Source: Candidatus Moraniibacteriota bacterium
GTDB lineage: Bacteria > Patescibacteriota > Minisyncoccia > Moranbacterales > GCA-2747515
Length of the DNA stretch: 21,291 nt
Assembly (NCBI GenBank): GCA_030592425.1
Contig: JAUVJK010000008.1
Coordinates: forward strand, 1 to 21,291
Direction: 5' to 3'
Part shown: positions 14,393-21,291 of the stretch, piece by piece
Numbering within the stretch: the stretch's first letter is position 1
Layout: every line of letters begins with the position of its first letter
Translations under genes and position numbers: made by a program
The notes under the pieces: model-generated
Told to the model about the DNA's origin: nothing
What the model saw: only the letters and a program-made list of their open reading frames with translations
Databases searched by the model: none

Positions 14393-15517
14393 TTAGTTTA
14401 GTTTTATAAGAACCGTTTTAATTGCTGTTTCAAGTGTCGTGTCTTCTGATTGAAATGTATAGATGTCATCGGCTGATCGTGTGCCAAGCTTATCTGCAAG
14501 TGATGCAGGATCACTGGTGCGAGTAAAATCTACGAGACCATGGATTGCATGGGAAGAGTCCTCATACAGAATAAAGAAAACTTTACCAAGTGCATAATTC
14601 GATTTGATCTTTGCGATAATTTTTGGGAGGTCGGCAGCTGTCGTTTGTGTATCATGAAAATCTTTTTGTGAGACAGAAGCATAGACAACGAAATTTTTTT
14701 CATCCCACACCATACGGGACATGATTCGTCCCCACAATTTCAAAAGGCTAAGGGATTGTCTTTTGTAAAGGTGTTGAACAATAGTTTGCTGTTGTGCTCC
14801 ATTATCGATCAACGTGCTCGCACGTCGCATCGCAGCTGGCGTTGTATGTTTATTTTGAAAAGAATCTGTTGCACTGATAATTCCTGTGAGGAGGCAGTTT
14901 GCAATTGTTTGATCGATCAATGTGCTATTTATGCTTTCAATGAGGCGCATACTGATCTCGCAGATGGAAGATGCTGTGACATCAACGATATTAATCTGCC
15001 CAAAATTGTCATTATTGGTGGTATTATCGATATTGATAATAGGAACTTCAAAAAAGATATCAGGGCACTGCTCCTGAAGAGCTCCAATGCCATTACGTTC
15101 AGTGAGTCCAAGTGTGATAACAAGATCGTGTCCAAAGCGCGCAGGGCTAAAGGAAAAATCTCGTGGGTCAATTGCTCCGCGTTCTGGCGTGATAAAGATA
15201 TCAAGATGCTCAGTATTTTTTTCTGTACGAACATTGCTGATAGGATTGTGTTTTGTGCTAAAAGAAAGAATGAAGTCGCGCATACCAAAGAGCGAATGAA
15301 TAATATTTTCTGGTACCGTCAAAAAAGAAAGCGTCTCTTGTTTGTGATGCGGGTCAGCGAAGGCTAATGTCATCTTTTTACTTTCCTTCGTGCCAGCATG
15401 CGTAAGTGCATACGCTGCACTAATCGCATCAAGCGAGGGATTTTCTGGGAGAAGGAGAAGAATTTTCTGTGCCTTTGTAAAAAATTCTCTGAATTGAGTT
15501 GTGTTGTCTTTGGACAT
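14393..15517 (-). CDS. Degenerate DHH-family phosphoesterase-like protein
   Basis: 374-residue protein with the overall layout of DHH-family phosphoesterases (nanoRNase/RecJ-like superfamily). Segment LLPENPSLDAISAAYAL (22-38) stands where the first metal motif belongs, INIDNTTNNDNFGQINIVD (161-179) replaces the 'iDHHxxN..f...' motif, and TGIISATDSF (211-220) matches the third. The signature D-H-H is D-N-T here and the usual early histidine is absent, while D30, D164 and D218 remain. The C-terminal half resembles the DHHA1 substrate-binding domain but is weak. It may be a pseudo-enzyme or one with altered metal use. Active relatives cleave short oligonucleotides or cyclic dinucleotides. It has its own strong promoter and lies 140 bases before gspE on the same strand. 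Confidence 0.75.
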   Translation of the reverse strand: MSKDNTTQFREFFTKAQKILLLLPENPSLDAISAAYALTHAGTKESKKMTLAFADPHHKQETLSFLTVPENIIHSLFGMRDFILSFSTKHNPISNVRTEKNTEHLDIFITPERGAIDPRDFSFSPARFGHDLVITLGLTERNGIGALQEQCPDIFFEVPIINIDNTTNNDNFGQINIVDVTASSICEISMRLIESINSTLIDQTIANCLLTGIISATDSFQNKHTTPAAMRRASTLIDNGAQQQTIVQHLYKRQSLSLLKLWGRIMSRMVWDEKNFVVYASVSQKDFHDTQTTAADLPKIIAKIKSNYALGKVFFILYEDSSHAIHGLVDFTRTSDPASLADKLGTRSADDIYTFQSEDTTLETAIKTVLIKLN

Positions 15518-15554
15518 GTGTTATCTCTAGATCGATTACAAAAGAAAGTTCTCG

Positions 15555-15583
15555 AGTTTAGCAAGTTGTGCGTGTAATGTCAA
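15555..15583 (-). promoter_or_regulatory. Strong predicted promoter of the DHH-like gene
   Basis: Minus strand: perfect -35 TTGACA (15583-15578), 17-bp spacer, and -10 TAAACT (15560-15555) with TGC immediately upstream. Start predicted near 15548, giving a leader of about 30 nt. It is divergent from the tsaE promoter 15-40 bases away. Confidence 0.7.
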
Positions 15584-15597
15584 ATAAACCCTTTATA

Positions 15598-15626
15598 TTG
15601 GCGTCATTTCAAGGAAATGCTATGAT
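15598..15626 (+). promoter_or_regulatory. Predicted promoter of tsaE (leaderless)
   Basis: -35 TTGGCG (15598-15603), 17-bp spacer, and -10 TATGAT (15621-15626) with TGC before it. Transcription would start 6-8 bases past the -10, at or next to the A of the tsaE ATG (15633), leaving no room for a ribosome binding site. Confidence 0.6.
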
Positions 15627-15632
15627 GCACAT

Positions 15633-16073
15633 ATGAAAATATATAGTACAAGTAGTACAGAAGAAACAAAAGGTCTTGCGCGACAATTTCGTGCAACAAT
15701 AATTGGTGGCCAATGTATCTGTCTTCACGGTGATCTTGGGAGTGGCAAGACGACATTTACACAAGGATTGTTAGAAGCTCTGGGAGCTGAGGGTCCTTAT
15801 ACTAGTCCGACATTCGTTATCGTAAAGAAATATGATCTTTCAGAGCAAAAAGGAGATAGTATGAGCATTCTGCGGATTTATCATATTGACGCATATCGCA
15901 TCAACGCAGATGCTATGGTAGAATTAGGGTGGCAGGAAATGATCGATGATCCACGTGCTATTGTTATCGTAGAATGGCCAGAACAAATTACGTCAGTGCT
16001 ACCAGCACACGCTCAAACGATTGATTTCGAGTGGGTCGATGAAAATAAAAGGAAAATTATTTATAATTTTTAA
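15633..16073 (+). CDS. tsaE: tRNA t6A biosynthesis ATPase TsaE
   Basis: 146-residue TsaE, the ATPase that works with TsaB, TsaC and TsaD to make N6-threonylcarbamoyl-adenosine at position 37 of ANN-decoding tRNAs. Walker A is GDLGSGKTTF (33-42). The family segments YTSPTFVIVKKY, IYHIDAYR and DPRAIVIVEWPEQI are all present. Length is normal. The ATG lies about 7 bases after the predicted -10, implying a leaderless transcript. The next gene, a cyclophilin lipoprotein, begins 9 bases after the stop and is probably co-transcribed. The other t6A genes are not in this window. Confidence 0.94.
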   Translation: MKIYSTSSTEETKGLARQFRATIIGGQCICLHGDLGSGKTTFTQGLLEALGAEGPYTSPTFVIVKKYDLSEQKGDSMSILRIYHIDAYRINADAMVELGWQEMIDDPRAIVIVEWPEQITSVLPAHAQTIDFEWVDENKRKIIYNF

Positions 16074-16082
16074 GAGAATAGT

Positions 16083-16844
16083 ATGAAAGTATTTTACGGC
16101 ATACTTCTTATGTTCGGTGGTATGGGCGTCCTTAGTGGCTGTGTTGGTGTATTGCAGGATCAGCAAGAAGAAACTGCCGCAAAGGAAATTATGTCATCTG
16201 AATATAGTGCAACAGTGGATATTGAGACAGAACAAGATCTGCATAATCAGCAATTTGAGGCGGTACTTGGTGCTGCTGGCATGAACACGAATGACGTAAT
16301 TAATAATAAAAAAGAGATGATGCAAAGAGAAAAAAACAATGTGACAGATGTGCCATTTGACGCTACGCTCGCACAAACATGTGCAGGAGCAAAGATCACA
16401 ACAAATAAAGGGATAATCAATGTGAAGCTCTATAACACGGACGCACCAAAGACAGTTGCAAATTTTTGTACACTTGCGCAAAAAGGTTTTTATGAGGGAA
16501 TTACCTTTCATCGTGTGATCAAAGATTTTATGATCCAGGGTGGCGATCCGACAGGGACAGGCTCAGGTGGACCTGGGTATAAATTTGAGGATGAACTCCC
16601 ACAAGATGGCGAGTACAAGATTGGCTCACTTGCCATGGCAAATTCTGGACCAAATACCAATGGTAGCCAATTCTTTATTGTGTCAGGACCAGATGGCGCT
16701 GGGCTACCACCGCTTTACTCTCTCTTTGGTGAAGTAACGACAGGTCTCGACGTTGTTGAAGTGATTCAAAACACACAGACTGGTGCGATGGATAAGCCAG
16801 TTGAGGATATCGTGATCGAGAAAGTTGAAGTGAAGATACAATAA
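16083..16844 (+). CDS. Cyclophilin-type peptidyl-prolyl isomerase lipoprotein
   Basis: 253 residues. The N-terminus has a lipoprotein signal peptide with lipobox VLSGC, so C20 is the predicted lipidated residue. Residues 21-100 are a polar linker. The cyclophilin domain (about 103-253) shows ITTNKGIINVKLYNTDAPKTVANF, FHRVIKDFMIQGGDP with the catalytic arginine, GTGSGGPGYKFEDE, and NTNGSQFFIV. It should catalyse cis-trans isomerisation of proline bonds in proteins outside the cytoplasmic membrane, anchored by its lipid. It follows tsaE by 9 bases, and an intrinsic terminator follows its stop by 27 bases, so the two genes form a short operon. Confidence 0.94.
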   Translation: MKVFYGILLMFGGMGVLSGCVGVLQDQQEETAAKEIMSSEYSATVDIETEQDLHNQQFEAVLGAAGMNTNDVINNKKEMMQREKNNVTDVPFDATLAQTCAGAKITTNKGIINVKLYNTDAPKTVANFCTLAQKGFYEGITFHRVIKDFMIQGGDPTGTGSGGPGYKFEDELPQDGEYKIGSLAMANSGPNTNGSQFFIVSGPDGAGLPPLYSLFGEVTTGLDVVEVIQNTQTGAMDKPVEDIVIEKVEVKIQ

Positions 16845-16871
16845 TAGTATATATTTTCAGAGTCCCAATAG

Positions 16872-16899
16872 AGAGCCTTTTAGATAGAGGTTCTTTTTT
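16872..16899 (+). terminator. Intrinsic terminator after the tsaE-cyclophilin operon
   Basis: AGAGCCT (16872-16878), 9-base loop, AGGTTCT (16888-16894; one G-U pair), then a T run to 16899. Confidence 0.75.
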
Positions 16900-17238
16900 G
16901 ATCAGGTAATCTTAGTGGCGCGTTTTATCTCAGAAGCGGCTGAGAAGAGTCTTGTGATAGAGTGAAAATTCTTGTCTATTGAAAATATTGGACAATATTT
17001 CCTTATAATTATTTGGGTCAGCATCATTCTCTAGGTTTCCAAGTGCTTCATGTTATCCTTTTTGAGTATTCCTAGTATCTTCCCGGTCAATTATTTGTTT
17101 TCCATAGAACACAATTATAAGTAGTGAATTGTTATAATTTTGATGTAGTATAAAGGAATGCTATTTAAAAAACTTTTAAACTATGAGGAATTATGGAATA
17201 ATGATAAGCATTATTATATAGGACTATCACGAAAATTT
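16900..17238 (+). promoter_or_regulatory. polA upstream region with two candidate promoters and an inverted repeat
   Basis: No protein gene is supported here. The better promoter is a perfect extended -10 TGT-TATAAT (17130-17138) without a clear -35, with a start near 17145. A second is TTGAAA (16979-16984) with TATAAT (17004-17009) at a 19-bp spacing. AATTATAA (17113-17120) and TTATAATT (17132-17139) form an exact 8-bp inverted repeat whose right half overlaps the -10, a possible operator. A small hairpin TCTCAG/CTGAGA lies at 16928-16945. The rest is unremarkable A/T-rich DNA. Confidence 0.4.
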
Positions 17239-19941
17239 ATGACACAGAAAAAAAGAAAAACACTGCTACTTCTCGATTCCAATGCTCTCGTGCATCGGAG
17301 TTATCATGCGCTACCACCGCTCACGACTAAAGATGGTGAGTTGGTTAATGCTGTTTATGGTGTGTCATCGACGCTTCTTTCTGTTTTGACAAAATTCAAG
17401 CCGGATTATGTAATTGCATCATTTGATCTGCAACATCCTACATTTCGTCACAAGGCATATAAAGACTACAAAGCAAATCGCAAGAAGGCGCCAGATGATC
17501 TCTATTCACAGATCCCACTGATCAAGGATATGTTCAATAACTTTGGGATCAGTATTTTTGAAAAAAAGGGTTATGAGGCAGATGATGTGATTGGAACACT
17601 CGCACATCTTGCAGAGGAGGAAGAAATTGATGTCGTGATCGTGACGGGAGATAATGACGCGTTGCAGCTTGTAACGGATCATGTGAAGGTTTTCACGATG
17701 CGACGCGGTATTACAGATACGGTGGTCTATGATACAGAGGCAGTGATTGCGCGGTACGACCTCACACCAGAACAATTAATTGACTATAAGGGTCTCCGTG
17801 GCGATGCATCGGATAATATTCCGGGCGTACGTGGAGTTGGTGAAAAAACAGCAACTCAACTTTTGGTGGAATATCAGACACTTGAAAATGTCTATGACCA
17901 TCTCGATGACATAAAGCCTGCAGTACGAGCAAAGCTTGAGAAGGATCGTGCTAATGCAAAGCTATCAAAGATACTTGGAACGATCGTTGTTGATGTGCCA
18001 CTAGATAATGTCGATTTTGCAACATGTGAAAGTGAAAAACTTGATTATGAAAAATTAAAAGAATCTTTTATTGGGTTTAATTTCTACAGTCTTGTAAAGC
18101 GATTGCCGGGTGAAAAGGCAACTTCTGTAAAAAAAGAACAGAAAGGGGCAAAAAAAGAAAAAAAAGGTGGTGTACAAGATTTTAAGTATAGCTTACCAGG
18201 GGAGAATGATCATGAGAAAATTTGTAGCATTATCGGCTCAATGCATTATGTTGCGATTGCATGTGATCAAGCGCAAGATGGACAGTTGCGGGGCATTGCT
18301 GTGTCACACAAGACAGGGCGCGCTGCCTATATCCCATATGAGCAGAAATACAAAACAGTAATCACAGATCTTTGTCGCTCATCAAATGTGGAGAAGATTG
18401 GATTTGATAGTAAGGAAATGATCCACGTTTTTCAACATGAAGAAATCATGTTCAATGCACCACTTGCCGATGTGATGCTTCAGTCGTATGTGTTGGATCC
18501 TGGACGAAAGATTATTTTTGAGGATCTTGTCATGGAAGTTTTTGAGGAAGAAATTATACGAGAAAAGGATGCTAAGCAATTAAGTATGGATCTTGAGAAC
18601 TGTGAAGAGACGATGCAAAAGACGATGCAACGTGCTGATTATATTTATAAGCTTCATGAGCATTTTGCACAGGAGATCAAGAATTTAAGTAAGGAGCAAC
18701 AAAAGAAATCAAACGTGCAAACACTTTATGACACAATTGAAATGCCGCTCGTACCGATTCTTGCCACAATGGAAGAAAATGGCATCATGCTTAACACAAC
18801 GGTTTTTGCTGGTATTTCAGAAACACTCGAGGGACAGATCAAGACGCTTGAAAAAAAAATTCATGCACTCGCTGGGCAGAATTTTAATATCAATTCACCA
18901 CAACAACTCTCGATTATTCTTTTTGAAGATCTTGCAATTCCAACAAAAGGTATTAAAAAAACAAAGAAGGGCTACTCAACCGCTGCAGGAGAACTTGAAA
19001 AGATTCGTACAGAGAATCCAATCATTGAGAAGATCGAGCAATATCGTGAGATCTTTAAATTGAAGACGACATATCTGGATCCTTTGCCAACGTATGTTGA
19101 TAAAAAATCTCGTTTACATACAAAATTCAATCAGGCTGTAACTGCGACGGGACGTCTTTCATCATCTGATCCAAATTTGCAAAATATTCCAATGCGCTCT
19201 GAACTTGGACAACTTGTACGCACAGCATTTATTGCAGAGGATGGATATAAACTCGTAAGTGTGGATTATTCACAGATCGATTTGCGATGTGTTGCACATG
19301 TTGCGCAGGATAAAATGATGATTAAGGCTTTCCGTAACGGTGAGGATATTCACCAAACGACAGCAGCTGCAGTTAATGATGTGACACCTTCTGCTGTGAC
19401 GAAAAAGATGCGACGTGATGCAAAATCACTTAATTTTGGCCTCATTTATGGTATGGGATCATTTAGTTTTGCGCAGGCAACAGGTGTCGATCAAGAGACA
19501 GCGAAAAAGTTTATCGAAGCATATATGAAGAAATTTTCTGGTGTTGCACGGTATATGAAACAAACACGTGCGGAAGCGAAAGAAAAGGGGTACGTGGAAA
19601 CACTTTTGGGGCGTCGTCGCACTATTCCTGAAATTGCATCTGCAAATTTTCAGGTTGCTGCAGCAGGAGAACGAATGGCAATTAATATGCCAATTCAAGG
19701 ACTGACAGCTGATATTATGAAGCTTGCAATGATCGCTGTAATTGACTTTCTTCAGAAAAAATATAAAAATGATGAGGTACGAATGATCTTGCAGATCCAT
19801 GATGAGATCATGGTTGAAGTACACGAGGAAATTGCACAGCAAGTTGCGCAGGAAATGGCAAATATTATGGAAAATGTTTATCAACTTGATGTTCCTCTTG
19901 TTGTTGATGCCCGGATTGGTGCGACATGGGGTGAACTTTAG
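17239..19941 (+). CDS. polA: DNA polymerase I
   Basis: 900 residues from ATG 17239. Residues 8 to about 290 are the 5'-nuclease domain with its acidic ligands intact (D13, D115/D116, TGDND 136-140, GDASDNIPG 188-196). A lysine-rich linker (297-310) leads to a 3'-5' exonuclease-like domain (about 314-480) whose DxE pair is replaced by CDQA (342-345), so proofreading is probably lost. The polymerase domain follows: TATGRLSSSDPNLQNIP, motif A DYSQIDLR with D681 where Pol I normally has glutamate, motif B RRDAKSLNFGLIYGMGSFSFA, and motif C LQIHDEIMVEV. The enzyme fills gaps, removes primers and repairs DNA. An upstream in-frame ATG at 17158 would add 27 residues unlike the family, so I prefer 17239, where MTQKKRKTLLLLDSNALVHR matches the usual start. 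Confidence 0.95.
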   Translation: MTQKKRKTLLLLDSNALVHRSYHALPPLTTKDGELVNAVYGVSSTLLSVLTKFKPDYVIASFDLQHPTFRHKAYKDYKANRKKAPDDLYSQIPLIKDMFNNFGISIFEKKGYEADDVIGTLAHLAEEEEIDVVIVTGDNDALQLVTDHVKVFTMRRGITDTVVYDTEAVIARYDLTPEQLIDYKGLRGDASDNIPGVRGVGEKTATQLLVEYQTLENVYDHLDDIKPAVRAKLEKDRANAKLSKILGTIVVDVPLDNVDFATCESEKLDYEKLKESFIGFNFYSLVKRLPGEKATSVKKEQKGAKKEKKGGVQDFKYSLPGENDHEKICSIIGSMHYVAIACDQAQDGQLRGIAVSHKTGRAAYIPYEQKYKTVITDLCRSSNVEKIGFDSKEMIHVFQHEEIMFNAPLADVMLQSYVLDPGRKIIFEDLVMEVFEEEIIREKDAKQLSMDLENCEETMQKTMQRADYIYKLHEHFAQEIKNLSKEQQKKSNVQTLYDTIEMPLVPILATMEENGIMLNTTVFAGISETLEGQIKTLEKKIHALAGQNFNINSPQQLSIILFEDLAIPTKGIKKTKKGYSTAAGELEKIRTENPIIEKIEQYREIFKLKTTYLDPLPTYVDKKSRLHTKFNQAVTATGRLSSSDPNLQNIPMRSELGQLVRTAFIAEDGYKLVSVDYSQIDLRCVAHVAQDKMMIKAFRNGEDIHQTTAAAVNDVTPSAVTKKMRRDAKSLNFGLIYGMGSFSFAQATGVDQETAKKFIEAYMKKFSGVARYMKQTRAEAKEKGYVETLLGRRRTIPEIASANFQVAAAGERMAINMPIQGLTADIMKLAMIAVIDFLQKKYKNDEVRMILQIHDEIMVEVHEEIAQQVAQEMANIMENVYQLDVPLVVDARIGATWGEL

Positions 19942-19957
19942 GAAAAGGCGTAGGGTG

Positions 19958-19966
19958 TGATATAAT
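19958..19966 (+). promoter_or_regulatory. Extended -10 promoter of the DUF3048 lipoprotein gene
   Basis: TGA-TATAAT (19958-19966) lies 17 bases after the polA stop, with a poor -35 (TTAGGA, 19938-19943). Start predicted near 19973. The in-frame ATG at 19965 lies inside this element, which supports the downstream ATG at 20004. Confidence 0.5.
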
Positions 19967-20003
19967 GGGAAAACTGTTAATTAATGACTATATATTATTA
20001 TTT

Positions 20004-21221
20004 ATGAAAAAGAAAATTGTGAAGCAGAGTCTTTTTGTTGGATTGGGACTCATTGTTCTTGCTGGTTGTGGCTGCGGTAAAGATGAGTCATCAATTGGAA
20101 ATGTTGTTGAAGAATCTGTTAACACGGCACAGTATTTTCCTTATGAAGCACCAGAGAAAGCTAGTCCGCTTACTGGTCTCGCATGTGATAATTATGATAA
20201 ACGTTCCTTTGCGATAATGTATTCTGGAAGTTTAGATGCAAGGAAGTATTGGAAAAATATCACAAAAGCAGATTTCGTCCTTGAGATGCCACATCGTATG
20301 CACAATGAGCCACGCTTGATGGGGATATTTCAATGTAATGCACTTGATGCGATAGGACCAATGCGCAGTGGTCGTATTGACCATATGGCAGTTGCGGATG
20401 CACTTGGTGCCGTTTTTACAACATGGGGAAAATCAATTGTTGCTGCATCAGCAATGAATCGTGGCTTTGTTGACAATATCGAGGTTGGAAATGGCACAGC
20501 TTCCCAAGACGGGACACGCGCAGGATTTATTGATTCAGATATTTACTTTAGTAGTGCAAATGCAGCTTATGCAGATATGAATGGCATGATAAAAATGTCA
20601 GCAGAGAAGGGATATACAACAGAGAATCTTTTCGCTGGTTTTCGTCATCAAGGTGAGATGCCAATGGAACAACGGCCAAATTATGGTAATGTGGATGTGC
20701 GATTTGGTGGCCCACAATATCGTGTAGAATATCAATATGACAAAGAAACAAACTCCTATAAAAGATTTCTTGGTGGAGAGCCGCGTATGGACTACGAAAC
20801 AAAAGAGCAGATTGCACCAAAAAATTTAATTGGAATCGTTGCAAAGCGTGATGCATGGCTTGCAGAAAAAGACTATGGCGCTGAAGGTCTTCAAGATCCA
20901 TGGGTTGGCGTGCCGCAGGAGAAAGTAGAGAGTAATCAGTATCCAAACATGCAACTTGGCGATCCATGGTTTGATACGGTTTTTGAGGGTGAAGCGGAGT
21001 TTTATATGAATGGACGGGAAATCGATGGTACGTGGAAGCGAGAAAAGGGACTTGGTAATTCTTTTGAATTTTATGATGAAGACGGCAATGAGATCGCTTT
21101 TGTCCCAGGACAAATATGGATGCACGTTTTGCCACATGGTCAGAAAGTAGGGTATGAAGATGAAGAAGAGTACGTAGAGCGTCTTGAGGATGAGAAGAAC
21201 GGTACGAACACTGACGCGTAG
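20004..21221 (+). CDS. DUF3048 (YerB-like) lipoprotein
   Basis: 405 residues from ATG 20004, exported and lipid-anchored: MKKKIVKQSLFVGLGLIVLAGC is a classic lipoprotein signal with lipobox LAGC. The DUF3048 N-terminal domain shows PLTGL, the pseudo-conserved 'ADFVLEMPHRMHNEPRLMGIFQ' and the hallmark IGPMRSGRIDHMAVADALGAVFTTWGKS. The C-terminal DUF3048 domain ends MNGREIDGTWKRE...EDGNEIAFVPGQIWMHVLP. YerB-type proteins have no established biochemical function. The usual family 'S..D..YE' region is recognisable but diverged. An in-frame ATG at 19965 would put 13 extra residues before the signal peptide and overlaps a -10 element. Downstream is a long palindrome, probably its terminator. Confidence 0.9.
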   Translation: MKKKIVKQSLFVGLGLIVLAGCGCGKDESSIGNVVEESVNTAQYFPYEAPEKASPLTGLACDNYDKRSFAIMYSGSLDARKYWKNITKADFVLEMPHRMHNEPRLMGIFQCNALDAIGPMRSGRIDHMAVADALGAVFTTWGKSIVAASAMNRGFVDNIEVGNGTASQDGTRAGFIDSDIYFSSANAAYADMNGMIKMSAEKGYTTENLFAGFRHQGEMPMEQRPNYGNVDVRFGGPQYRVEYQYDKETNSYKRFLGGEPRMDYETKEQIAPKNLIGIVAKRDAWLAEKDYGAEGLQDPWVGVPQEKVESNQYPNMQLGDPWFDTVFEGEAEFYMNGREIDGTWKREKGLGNSFEFYDEDGNEIAFVPGQIWMHVLPHGQKVGYEDEEEYVERLEDEKNGTNTDA

Positions 21222-21265
21222 TCTCTAACAATTCCTGCGAGTAAAAGGTTCAATGTCCGAGAGAG

Positions 21266-21291
21266 GTCCGACCTCCAATTGGAGGTCGGAC
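21266..21291 (+). terminator. Perfect 26-bp palindrome at window end, probable terminator stem
   Basis: GTCCGACCTCCAA (21266-21278) is followed at once by its exact reverse complement to the last base. It starts 45 bases after the stop of the DUF3048 gene. The stem is G/C-rich in otherwise A/T-rich DNA. Whether a T run follows cannot be seen because the window ends. Confidence 0.6.

Noticed and set aside
14756..15367. Plus-strand 203-residue frame opposite the DHH-like gene
   Set aside because: No domain features; the opposite strand has a strong promoter and DHH-family layout.
17158..17238. N-terminal extension of Pol I from ATG 17158
   Set aside because: The 27 added residues do not match Pol I, and the start at 17239 fits the family N-terminus exactly. 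A 13-nt leader from 17145 cannot exclude it fully.
12..21221. Alternative genetic code (TGA as glycine)
   Set aside because: TGA terminates several genes, including both ATGA overlaps, and intact frames need no TGA read-through.
20548..21231. Minus-strand 227-residue frame opposite the DUF3048 gene
   Set aside because: Histidine/leucine-rich antisense shadow of a clearly recognisable lipoprotein gene.

Overview
The window looks like a chromosomal segment of a Candidate Phyla Radiation (Patescibacteria) bacterium, probably Parcubacteria-like. The evidence is indirect: low-GC DNA; tightly packed genes with 4-base ATGA overlaps; a 1007-residue tandem PilB/GspE ATPase; a large lamin-tail/PKD surface protein; a DUF3048 lipoprotein; and a Pol I with a degraded proofreading domain. 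TGA is used as a stop (for example at 12, 1049 and 9619), so this is not a recoded Gracilibacteria or Absconditabacteria genome. No prophage, IS element, CRISPR array, tRNA or rRNA was seen.

Layout. (1) 12-5358, minus strand: one probable operon read as yebC, ruvC, a 7TM membrane protein, an ATP-grasp ligase fused to a retropepsin-like protease, a second ATP-grasp protein, and a GT4 glycosyltransferase. (2) 5530-10695, minus strand: ruvB, a two-TM small protein, a bacterial PH-domain membrane protein, and a 1107-residue secreted lamin-tail/PKD protein. ruvA is absent from both groups. (3) 10783-11228: no protein gene. It holds a strong plus-strand promoter, about 325 nt of highly structured RNA and a strong intrinsic terminator, which I read as a standalone non-coding RNA of no class I recognise. 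(4) 11229-15517, minus strand: the tandem PilB-type ATPase and a degenerate DHH-family protein. (5) 15633-16844, plus strand: tsaE and a cyclophilin-type lipoprotein, followed by a terminator. (6) 17239-21221, plus strand: polA and a DUF3048 lipoprotein. A perfect 26-bp palindrome ends the window.

Theme. DNA repair and replication genes (ruvC, ruvB, polA), translation-related genes (tsaE, yebC) and envelope genes are interleaved. The distinctive protein module is the 7TM / ATP-grasp-retropepsin / ATP-grasp / GT4 set, which suggests a membrane-associated system for building and trimming a peptide or amino-acid modification. Its substrate is unknown.

Expression signals. Several independent promoters share one design: a TTGA-like -35, a 17-bp spacer and an extended -10 of the form TGn-TAnnnT. 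Almost no start codon has a Shine-Dalgarno motif, and tsaE appears leaderless. The yebC operon leader carries a terminator-like hairpin downstream of its promoter, and the gspE leader carries mutually exclusive inverted repeats.
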